From the NCBI GenBank assembly GCA_001910725.1, contig MJGA01000002.1:372001-436000 (forward strand): a DNA stretch of 64,000 nucleotides, read 5' to 3'. Origin of the DNA: Phanerodontia chrysosporium. Lineage: Eukaryota; Basidiomycota; Agaricomycetes; Polyporales; Phanerochaetaceae. Position 1 is the first letter of the stretch, and each line of letters begins with the position of its first letter. A program made the translations under genes and the position numbers. Shown here piece by piece: positions 55,430-64,000 of this stretch. The notes beneath the pieces are model-generated. The model had not been told where the DNA came from. It made no database searches and saw nothing but the letters and a program-made list of their open reading frames with translations.

Positions 55430-57605
55430 CTAGTCACCACCATCGTCGTCGTCGCCACCTTCGTCCGCCAGTGCTGCCGAGCGTCCCAACGGCCCGAGGG
55501 TCGCCTCTACCGCGTCGAGGTCCTTCTCGAGGTCGACGGGCTCCTCGCCCTCTTGCACGGCCTCGACACCCGCCACCAGGCGCAGCCGCCTGATCTCGTT
55601 CCGGAGCTTCTCGATCTCGTCGTCGCGGCGCTCGACACGGCCCTTGAGGCGGCGGATGTAGTCGTTGCCGCAGCGCAGGAGCTGCAGCTTGCTCACACCG
55701 CGGTTCGGACCGTCAACGTTGCCCTTTGGTGGGCCCCGCGGCGGCATCGCGCCCGGCAAGATCGGCTCGTCCGGGAACCCATCCTCCGACGGCAGCGGGA
55801 TCGGTGGCAGCAGCACCCGCAGGTCGTCGAACGACGTCTTGAGCGAGTCCCGCCGCTTCTGCTCTGCCGCCTTGTGCGACGTCTTGCGCACCTGCAGCGG
55901 TGGCTGGCCCACACCTGCAGCACCCGACGGCGACGTCGCGCCACTCGACGGTCCGCTTGCACCGGCCGCTACGCACTCGTCAGCAACGCGGCTCGGTACG
56001 CTCGATCTTCCGCACCCACCTGGACGTATCGGCTTCAACGCCGGACTGATGAGCGCCGCGGCCGCCCGCGACGCAGACCTCGGACGCGAGGTGCTCTTCG
56101 CCTTCGTCCTGCTGCCTGCCTGCGCCGCATTCGGGTCTGCGTTCGGCGGCGTCAGCGAGCTGTCCGTGCCAAGCCGCCCCAAGTTCATGATGCTCGCCGG
56201 CGTTACGGGCGTAATCAGGCCCTGCGGTGGCATGGGCGTCGGCGCAGGCGTGTGCTCCACGGACCCGACGAAGCTCAGCGGCGTCTGCGGCTGCGGCGCC
56301 GCAGGCGGCGGCATCGACAGGTCGACGGGCGACGGCGTGTCTCCCGGGATCTCGTTCGGCGTCATCGCGCCACGGCTGGGCCCGCTGCGACTCGAGCGGT
56401 TCGACGTCGGCGTCATCGTCCCCGCCGAGCCGATGGGCGGGAATAGCGGCGTTGAGCTCGCAGACTTGGTCCCCCCGCGCAGGCTTCCGCGGCGCGTGCG
56501 ATCCATGGATGGAATCGAGGGCGCGACGGTGTTCTGTGGGATTGTGAGACGGCCTGCATGCGCCTGTCGCTTGCGCGATGGCCGGCCGGCCGGGTTGTGG
56601 TCGTCGCTGCTAGGAGAGACGGTGCGCCGCTTCTGTGGAGTTGAATTGGACGCCGAGGGGTGTTGCTGCTGCTGCATCCCGCGTGACGGCCCCGACATAT
56701 CGGATGCCTGGCCGGTGTTGTACGCGCCGAGCCATGGACTTGTCAGAGGCGACATCTCGTCAAAGTCCAGGTCGGCCGGGGGAACAGGATACGGGCTCTG
56801 TATGTTTTGGAAAACGATGTTTGCAGGTGCAGAGTGGGGCGCAGGGGGAATCATGTGGTGCTGTATGAACTGTTGCTGCTGTTGCTGCTCGGCATTCTGG
56901 TGTGCATTCTGGGAGTTGTTGACGTTCGCGTCGGAGTTTTGCAACAGCATTGGGGCACGAAACCAGGGCTTGGCTGAGGGGGAATCTCTGCTGAGGCCGC
57001 TGAAAACAAGAGGTGAGGACTCGAGTACTTTTCGACGATTTTAAGCGACGCACCTGGAGTTGGCAGGTACTGCTGCTGCTCCCTCGTCCTGTCCATCATC
57101 ATCGGCATGAGCGACGACTGGCCACTCAGCAGCTCAATCTAGAGGTGCACATGAGCACATATCCGCCGCACAAGAGCAGTTCCGGCTGCGCGTGTCGTGC
57201 TCGTGGCTCGGCTGCCACGCTGATCGCTGCAGCCGGGTGGGACTGGGAACGAGGCCTCACCTGCTGCTGGAAGATCTGGGTCTGCAGCTGATAGAGCTGC
57301 TGGAGCTGATTCAGTCGCATCTGGTGCTCCATGAGCATCTGCGGCGTCGGCTGCGGCTGCGTCGGGCTGGCGAGGGCATTCGACTGGCCGGCACGGTTGT
57401 CCTGCATCGCCATCAGGCCCTCTAGGACGTCGAGGTTGACACCATTCTGCATGGGCTGCTGCTGCTGCATGCTGGCTAGAAACTGCCCGGCACGAAGATT
57501 CGTCTCAAGCAGCTCGGGTATCGAGACGTGGGCGGCGGGGCGGCCGTTGACGATGAAGTCGTCGAAGAAGTCCTTGTTATGGGCGCTACTGCTGCTGGCG
57601 TCCAT
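55430..57605 (-). CDS. bHLH transcription factor
   Basis: Exons 57261-57605, 57054-57138 and 55430-56973 (657 aa, frame intact), with introns of 122 and 80 bases. N-terminal half is rich in Gln (LNQLQQLYQLQTQIFQQQ) and Asn; the middle is Ser/Pro/Thr-rich with basic KRRTVSP. Near the end is a bHLH: basic region and helix 1 RKTSHKAAEQKRRDSLKTSF, an unusually long Pro/Gly-rich loop (about 35 residues), helix 2 SKLQLLRCGNDYIRRLKGRV and a leucine-zipper-like run (ERRDDEIEKLRNEIRRLRLV). HxxxExxRR residues mark E-box binding. The long loop is common in fungal bHLH proteins. The tail is acidic. Targets unknown. The acceptor at 56973/56974 is chosen because it keeps phase. Confidence 0.88.
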
Positions 57606-58046
57606 GCTGGGCGTGGAAAATGGCCGGCAAAAGTCGTAGATCCCTCGTAGAGGGTGCTTCAAAAGGAGCGGGAAGTTGCACGATGTTAGACACTGTGTCG
57701 CACGACGATCAGAGATTCATGGTCGGCGTAGTCGAAAATCTGGGAAAATGCAAAGCAAAACTACCGGAAGGGCGGCAAGCGCCATCATTAGGACCGCGCC
57801 GGGCACCCGTGCAGACAACTCGGAAAGGCGTTCGAACGTCGCGACCTCTGCTTTCAACGTGAAGTGATCTACATTGGCTGCTAGCAAATCCCTGCCTGCA
57901 TGATATTACTCACTCTGCAGATCGAGCCTTCAGGGTTGCGTGCCATTCAATTCATTCGCAGTGTTTGGGGTCCTGCACTGGTGCGATCGACTGATGTGCC
58001 TGATGTACTCTTGCTGATATAGTTTGTATAGTTTCCATTCAACAAC
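57606..58046. other. Intergenic, bHLH promoter and tRNA upstream region
   Basis: No coding region seen. Confidence 0.5.
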
Positions 58047-58118
58047 TCCCGTTTAGCTCAGTTGGTAGAGCGCGTCACTAGTAATGACGAGGTCAGTCGT
58101 TCGAGTCGGCTAATGGGA
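58047..58118 (+). tRNA. tRNA-Thr (anticodon AGT)
   Basis: A 72-base cloverleaf without intron. Acceptor TCCCGTT pairs with AATGGGA (one G-T). D arm TAGCTCAGTTGGTAGAGCG includes the A box. Anticodon stem CGTCA/TGACG encloses the loop CTAGTAA, giving AGT (reads ACU and, as inosine, ACC). T arm AGTCG-TTCGAGT-CGGCT includes the B box. The next bases hold TTTTTT at 58123-58128, the expected Pol III stop. Confidence 0.93.
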
Positions 58119-59977
58119 ATAGTTTTTTTGATTGTCAGCCGTCGAGCACTGACTACAACTCTTCTGCTTCAGCTTGGTCCGAGAATAGGTCGATTACACC
58201 GCTTACAATTTCTTGATGTACATCCAAACAATCCAGGACCAACACTTATGGGACGCTCTAGACACTTCGGCATATGGACAATTTACCATCACGTTTGATC
58301 TGTCCAATTGTTTGCTTCCAGTCCACATTACATGCCTGTGGCTATACAGCTAGGGTATGTGGAGCTCTGGAGATCATAACTCAAAGCTTCACAACTCAGC
58401 GAACTCGCATTTGATTTTTCACACCGACATCCTGCATGTGCTACCCACGCAGGTGTATCAAGAAGCCGTATCGGAGGTGCCTGCTTACGCAGGCATCTGC
58501 TTCTGTCACGTCGTGGCAGACCAGCCTTCATGCGCCTCCCAGGGCGGGGCCGTGCGCTAGCCCAAATACGTCCCCCGTTCCTTCCCGCGGCCGTCTAGGC
58601 CCTAGCAGCGGTCCCCACGGTGCGCTTCCACCCGCCGCGCAGGCGCAGTGGCGAGCCGGGTGGGAGAGACCGCAGGGCCGCGTGCCCACGGCCGACCGCC
58701 ACAGAAGGAGGGCGCCGCCATCTCGCAGATAGCCTCGCCCTTCGCTCCCGCGCTGGAGCGATCCTGCATGCGCCCCCTCATGCCGGGGCCAGTTCAGCCC
58801 CTGGATTCGGCCACGGGCCGTGGGCGAGGGTGCACCCGCCCGTGTGTGCGGCCGCGCGACGGCACCTGCCGCACGCCATGCTCTTGCGGACTTTGGCCAG
58901 ACCTGCGGCGCCCGTGCGACATTGCAGGTCGGAGATGACGGCTGGCCCAGTGGTGGCGGACGTTTTGCTGGGATGGTGCAGTTGCATGCACGCGCCCCGG
59001 TCCCATGACGCTCCGGATGGAGGCCCGTATGTGCGTCCCGTTCTGCACGCCTGCGGACCTGCCTGCCTGCGGCATCTGCCACATCTGCGCGAAGCCGTGC
59101 CACGCCGCCGCGCGCCAAGATACGTCCCATGGTGCGGTCGCTGGTGGTGGCGGGGCCCCGTGTGGGCCAGGTTCCCTGCCCGCGTCCATTACAGTGTCGG
59201 GCGGCGTCGCCGCTAGCTTCCCGTCTTTGTCGTACGAGTAAACAAAAGAAAAAGAGAGGGGCCGGGAGCACACAGGGGAGATGCGCACTGATAGATTCGC
59301 GAATGATTCTGCGCCCGCTGGCAGCAAAGGCGCTGTATACACTCGCTGCCTTGCTGGGCCCTCGCTGCCGCCGCGCGCGCGGGAGGGGGCCCTTCAGGAA
59401 TCTTCTCGCCAGGGGAAGGCGGCGGCGGCGCCGGGGCATGTGAAAGCATCCGCACGGGAGAGATCCGCGCCTGATCAGCGGAGTCTGAGAAGCACGAGCG
59501 TGGGTGTCCGCCGGCACATGCCCCAGCCTGCTCTGCGGCGGAGAAACCGCGCTGGACATCGCGGCGCGGGCTGCTGCAATAGAGAACGACACATGAATGG
59601 CGACCGTGCCCGCGGTCCGGGGGCTGTAGACGACGGGCGGCAGGCTTCTGGATAATCTACAGGGCGACGTGGCACAAGCGCGAGGCTGCGGTATTACAGG
59701 ATGGTCTTAAAGTAGAAAAGCGACAGCGCGGCGATCCGCCAGGTAGTTCATGGTGTGAGATAGATGTTCGGAAGATACTGCACGGGAAGACTACGCAAAG
59801 GTAGCGGGTATAACGGAGCCGGCGGGCTTCTAGCAGGCTTGCGCCATTATTGCAGACTCACAGATGCAGCCAACCCCGGGTCGTGAAACTGAAGCACCGG
59901 CCTGGACGCCAATGTCATACACAACAGGAATTTACACAAGCTGAGCAAGGACGTACCGAAAGAACGCCAGCCAGAGG
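58119..59977. other. GC-rich stretch with long overlapping frames, no gene assigned
   Basis: From about 58530 to 59650 both strands show long open frames (up to 354 codons on minus), mostly Arg/Ala/Gly/Pro as expected of GC-rich DNA without stops. No domain, no consistent splice sites. It may hide an unrecognised gene; the rest shows nothing. Confidence 0.4.
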
Positions 59978-62013
59978 CTAGCGACCGCTGCGTCTGCCCG
60001 GAGCCTTCGCCTTCATCCTCGCCGCCCGTTTCGCGAGGAGCAGATCGCGGACCTTCTTCTTCTCCTGCGTGGAGCTCACGCTGCCGCCGCCGGCCTCCTC
60101 CTCCTGGACCTCGGCCTCGAAGCGCTCGATGCACGCCTCCATCTTGCGCTGTATGGCGTCCTCGCCGTACGTCGGGAGCTCGGCGGCGTCGACACTCCAC
60201 TCAAAGTCAAAGCCCCACCCGCGCCGCTGCGTCCCCGGCGCGCTGCCGTCGCGCGCGGCCGCGGGCAGCGGCGACGCCGCCGCGAGGAGACTGCCGTGCT
60301 CGCGCCACCAACGGATGAACCACGCTGCGGCGCGCGTCTGGTCTGTGACGCCCCCGCGCTTGAGCATCCCCAGCCGCCGCGCGAGCGTGTCGAGGAACTC
60401 GTGCACATCGACGGTCGGCGGGCTCCCCTGCGGAAGGACGGACAGGTACGCCGGCGCTACGAGGAGAACAGCACTCAGTCAGCAGCGTGGGAGACCGAGG
60501 CGCAGCGGCATCGCTACTGCGGCGAGAGGCTTACCAACAGGGTCGAGAATGTTCATGCGGTACAGCAGGTAGGCCGCGAGGGCCTCGAGATCGTACAGGC
60601 CCTCCTTGATCCCCGCTGGAAAACGAGCATCATTAGAAAATGCGGCGGTGCGCCAAGGCAGCGAGTCAGCGGGGGTCCCCGCCGCGCACGAGTCGCAGGC
60701 AAGAGTCACTACGCACCGATGAGGGCAAGCTTGACGCCGCGCTCCGCGCCGCGGTCTCCGCGCCCGAGGAAGGGGAGCATGACGCCGGGAGAGTCGTACG
60801 AGTACACGAGCGGGTCGACGGAGAGCTTCAGGCGCGTCGAGATCGCGCGTGTGAGGCCGGGCTGCGCCGAGGTGCGCAGCGCCTTCGCCGTGGCTGTGGC
60901 GGGGGGCGTGTCAGTCGTGCATCAGGCGACGGCGCGATGATCAGCGAGATGGCACGCACGTCCCTCGATGCCCGTGCTCCGCAGGGCATTCAGCAGTGTC
61001 GACTTGCCCACATTGGGCATACCGACGACGAGAACGTTCATCTCGGGCAGATGCGGATTGCGTTTCGCAATATCTGCAGGAATTTCAGCAACATATTCAG
61101 GTCGGCGCTGCGGGGCTCGAAACGAGGTGGCAAAGCAGTCGACATACCAATCAGGAGATTGTTGAGGGCTTTGATGTCGCTCTGGCGATTCCAGGCTGCG
61201 AAGAAGAATTGTTGGTCGGGGTACTTGGCCGACATGGCCCTGCGAAAAGGCTACTGGACTCGACATGTTATAGAGGAACGGTGCGATGCAACGCGGTGTT
61301 TCCCACCTCTATTCCCCACTGTGCAACGAGGTCCCGCTTGCTGAAGACCACGATCCGTTCGCATAGAGCAGAATATTGCTGGGGCCCGGACGGCGGCGGC
61401 GGCGGCGCACCGCCGGGGGCGCCCTGGGGACGCTGGAAGTACCCGCGTTCTTGCCTCCACTTTTTCAGGACGCCTGCAGCGCACCAGCAGTCAGCACGGC
61501 GCGCACAGACGCATGGCAGCGCAACGACGGCGTGGAGCAGGCGGTTGTTACTGGCGCGTGCAACGGAGCCACACGGGGCCCCTGCCTCCAGACGGCCCCG
61601 GTGGGGGCGTCCGCAGGAGCCGTCTTGGCCGCCATTGGCAGGAGGGCACGGGCGCCCGCGCGAAGCAGGAGGGGCGGGGCGCGTCATCATTCCTGCACCC
61701 AACGGCTCCTAGCACAGCAGCGGGGCCTGCCGCCACGCCCTGCACTGGCCCATGACACCCGAGGCGACATGCAGCCGCGCCATCGGTGCACCCAGAAACA
61801 TAGCGCCAAAAAAAGAAAATCAACACGGAGAAGAACGGGCGCACCTTCAAAGTTGCGGTTGATGCTTGTGAGCGGGAGGCGCGCGTCGCGGAGCTCGAGC
61901 ACGACGTCTGTGCGGCGCAGGAGCGCGGGCAGCGCGCGCGTGAACTGCGTCATGTGGCCCGGGTACCACGACGGCGGCGCGGGGAGCGCGGGAAACGGGA
62001 TGTGCTGCAGCAT
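59978..62013 (-). CDS. MTG1: MTG1/YlqF-type circularly permuted GTPase, mitochondrial ribosome assembly
   Basis: The GTPase motifs come in permuted order: G4 VVFSKRDL (about 61330), then G1 VLVVGMPNVGKSTLLNALRS (about 61000), then G3 in YSYDSPGVMLPFLG (about 60790). N-terminal SWYPGHMTQFTRALPALLRR with VLELRDARLPLTSIN is the YlqF/MTG1 hallmark; the C-terminal helical part holds EFLDTLARRLGMLKRGG and AAAWFIRWWREH. Such proteins act in large-subunit assembly in mitochondria. First exon 61845-62013. The next recognisable coding block starts about 460 bases later, an unusually long gap for this genome, and its acceptor does not fit the phase cleanly. Other introns are short. A basic tail (LLLAKRAARMKAKAPGRRS) ends the protein. 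Confidence 0.85.
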
Positions 62014-62962
62014 GTCGGGCGGCTCCTATCTCTGCCTCGTTGCCGTTCTTTTTTTTCTCTTTGTCTGGGTGTGCTGGCGGAGGTGCTGGGTGTGCGCAAT
62101 GCAGGACGCGTCTGGGGGACGCGGGGGGCCAACGTGCGACGCTAGGCCAAGCGGGGCTAAGGGCACGGCGCTGCGTTTGGGTGTTCTCTTCTGCCCCAGG
62201 GGCGTGCTAGGCCGAGGCTCTGTTTTCCCACCAGAGCCGCGCTGAAACAATCAGGGCGTCCGAGCGCGGGGGTTGGGGGTTGCGGTTGGGGTGCTCTGCG
62301 CTCGCTGCTGGACACGGCGGCGACGGTGCCTGCGACGACGAGCAAAGCGGCGGTGGTGATCGACGGCGAGAACAAGGCTCGATCGGCAAACCGACAGCGA
62401 GCGCGGTAGCATAATATTAGACGCCGATAGCCCCGACGCCCGCGTGGCACCGAGCGCCGCCATCGCGCCGCATCGCCCGCGTGTGCGGCAGCAGACAGAG
62501 GGCAGCGTGCTCTGCAGACAAAGAGACCGTGATGTGGGTGCGACAATCGTTGCCATATAGCTGCGCTGTATTTGTTTTCTACCGACATTGCAAGTGAAAG
62601 GAGACCGTGCGATACAATATGGTACAATGCGAAGGACGAAAAGGGAGAGAAAATTGCACTAAACACGTCGACTGTATGGTGGCACCGTAGACAGAGGCTG
62701 GGGAGAGACAAGCGTGACTCCAAGATATTGAAAGAGTGTACGATAACCGACTTCAGATACCAGCAGGTGGCGGCAAATGGAAACCATTCTGGGATGACAA
62801 CAAGGGGGCACGACCGGTATAACTAGCGCAGATATTGAGATGGCAATCGAGTCGTCTAGGCGGCAAGCCGGGTAGCAAGAGAGAGGGGTATCGCCTGGAG
62901 CGGTGGATGGCGGATGAGGACAATCGAACCGCAATCTCGGCAGGTATCATCACGCACCCGGT
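62014..62962. other. Intergenic, no gene seen
   Basis: Upstream region of MTG1 and 3' end of the next gene. A minus-strand frame at 62157-62723 exists but has no supporting features. Confidence 0.45.
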
Positions 62963-63721
62963 TCAGACCCAGCTGTCCTTGCCCACCCCGATGGCATCAA
63001 AGCTCTTCCCACTCCTCGTCTTGCGCTCGCCTGGGAGGACGTCGACGACGTCGAGGTTGATGAGCTTTTGCGAGGGCGGGGGCGAGCCCTCGACCCAGCC
63101 CTTCCAGCCCTTGCGCGCGGCGACGCGCTTCTTGCGGGGCTTGGGTGCAGGTGGCGGCGGCGGGGACTTTGTATCCACGCTGCGGCCGCGCTGGGAGACG
63201 TCGTCGCCGTCGTCTGGGGTGTGCGGGCGTTTTGACGAGGTGGCGGAGGTGCTGGAGGAGATGGAGGGCCCTGGGGTCGTCGGGGGCGACGAGGGCATGG
63301 GCGGCGGGGTGACGGAGCGGGAGCGCTGCATGGTGGCGATGTTGATGGTCGGGCGCGCCTGCCAGAAGGACGAGGTGGAGGTGGAGGTGCTTGCCGCGCG
63401 GGGCACGGGTGGTGGCGGACGCTTGGGCGGGGCGGGCGGGGCGACTGGCACGCTCGCGCTCGTGCTGGCGACTGGGGCGGGCTGCTTATCGGCAGGCTTC
63501 GCGGCCGGCTTTACGCGCTTTTTCTCCTTGTCTCGGAGCTCCCTCTTCTCCTTCCTGCGGGCCCGCCTGTCCTCCTCCTCCTCTGCCCGCTCCACAGCCT
63601 TGTACACGGGGACGCCGTTGAGGAGGCTGGTGAGCACGTCGCGCTGCGGACGCGTATCGAAGTCGCCGGCGAGCACGGTGGTGGCGGTGCGGCGTCGCTT
63701 TTGGGCTCGCACTGGGTACAT
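62963..63721 (-). CDS. Proline-rich basic protein of unknown function
   Basis: A single-exon 252-aa frame starting MYPVRAQKRRRTATTVLAGD. A short N-terminal domain (DFDTRPQRDVLTSLLNGVPV) is followed by a charged helix (AVERAEEEEDRRARRKEKRE), long Pro/Ser/Thr/Ala stretches, basic PKPRKKRVAARKGWKGWVEG and an end LINLDVVDVLPGERKTRSGK before FDAIGVGKDSWV. The conserved-looking ends around a disordered middle suggest a nuclear scaffold or chromatin protein, but no known domain was recognised. The start is the first ATG; 279 bases remain to the window edge. Confidence 0.65.
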   Translation of the reverse strand: MYPVRAQKRRRTATTVLAGDFDTRPQRDVLTSLLNGVPVYKAVERAEEEEDRRARRKEKRELRDKEKKRVKPAAKPADKQPAPVASTSASVPVAPPAPPKRPPPPVPRAASTSTSTSSFWQARPTINIATMQRSRSVTPPPMPSSPPTTPGPSISSSTSATSSKRPHTPDDGDDVSQRGRSVDTKSPPPPPAPKPRKKRVAARKGWKGWVEGSPPPSQKLINLDVVDVLPGERKTRSGKSFDAIGVGKDSWV

Positions 63722-64000
63722 GGCGGTGCCGAACGGTCGGGGTCGCGACGGGGGAGGATGAGGCGAAAATGGGGAAAAGGCGAGGGACGCTGGAGCGTGT
63801 GCTACGGGCACACTTATAGGTTGTTGTGCTAGCTCACCCGATTGGGCAGGCGGACAGGCGCCGGGGCATGCGGGCGCCAACGGGCACGGATTCTGGCTCC
63901 GCGCCCATCCACAGGCTTCCACGGACACCTACCAGATTCTGATAGTCGGCCGTGGCAGAGACACTAGCACTGCCAGTATCCAGTCGCTGCCATGGCGTGC

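Noticed and set aside
58528..59592. A 354-codon minus-strand frame
   Set aside because: Arg/Ala/Gly/Pro composition typical of GC-rich non-coding DNA, with competing frames on the other strand; no conserved motif.

Overview
The window is nuclear DNA of a basidiomycete fungus, most likely an agaricomycete (bracket or mushroom type). The genes are split by many short introns of about 45-60 bases. The gene set fits this: a large EF-hand/ZZ protein, a DUF6593-like protein, a PsiD/phosphatidylserine-decarboxylase-like enzyme, and small peptides that end in a prenylation (CaaX) box.

Layout. Positions 1-1242 (-): decarboxylase cut by the left edge. 3.1-15.5 kb: a dispersed family of tiny multi-exon genes whose products end in PPCVIA or PPCVIF (copies at 4.2 kb, 13.5 kb and a damaged one at 15.3 kb, plus a partial relative at 3.1 kb). 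A complete and apparently very young Ty3/gypsy retrotransposon (4702-12836, identical 336-bp LTRs, TCAGT target duplication) sits inside this family. The element carries a dUTPase domain in Pol, a chromodomain, an extra third ORF and an ATG-free 5' leader. 15.8-17.1 kb (-): two related small one-helix membrane proteins. 18.8-35.2 kb: Ubc4-type E2, an SRPK-like kinase, cystathionine gamma-synthase (-), NMD3, the EF-hand/ZZ protein and a Nup96-type nucleoporin. 35.6-36.5 kb (-): DUF6593-like protein. 36.5-39.9 kb: gene-poor. 39.9-54.6 kb: GID/CTLH ligase subunit, NCS1 permease, ALY/REF RRM protein, a Pfk26-type 6-phosphofructo-2-kinase, HRI1, an acidic unknown protein, an MFS transporter and a four-helix membrane protein (-). 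55.4-57.6 kb (-): bHLH factor. 58.05 kb: tRNA-Thr(AGT). 60-62 kb (-): MTG1-type GTPase. 63-63.7 kb (-): proline-rich unknown protein.

A recurring feature affects the whole annotation. At least ten otherwise well-conserved genes contain isolated one-base deletions, often in short runs of C or G. This looks more like consensus-sequence error than real gene death, so broken frames here should not be read as pseudogenes without checking. The housekeeping genes are unrelated neighbours rather than a cluster. The parts most worth attention are the CaaX peptide family and the retrotransposon's unusual architecture.
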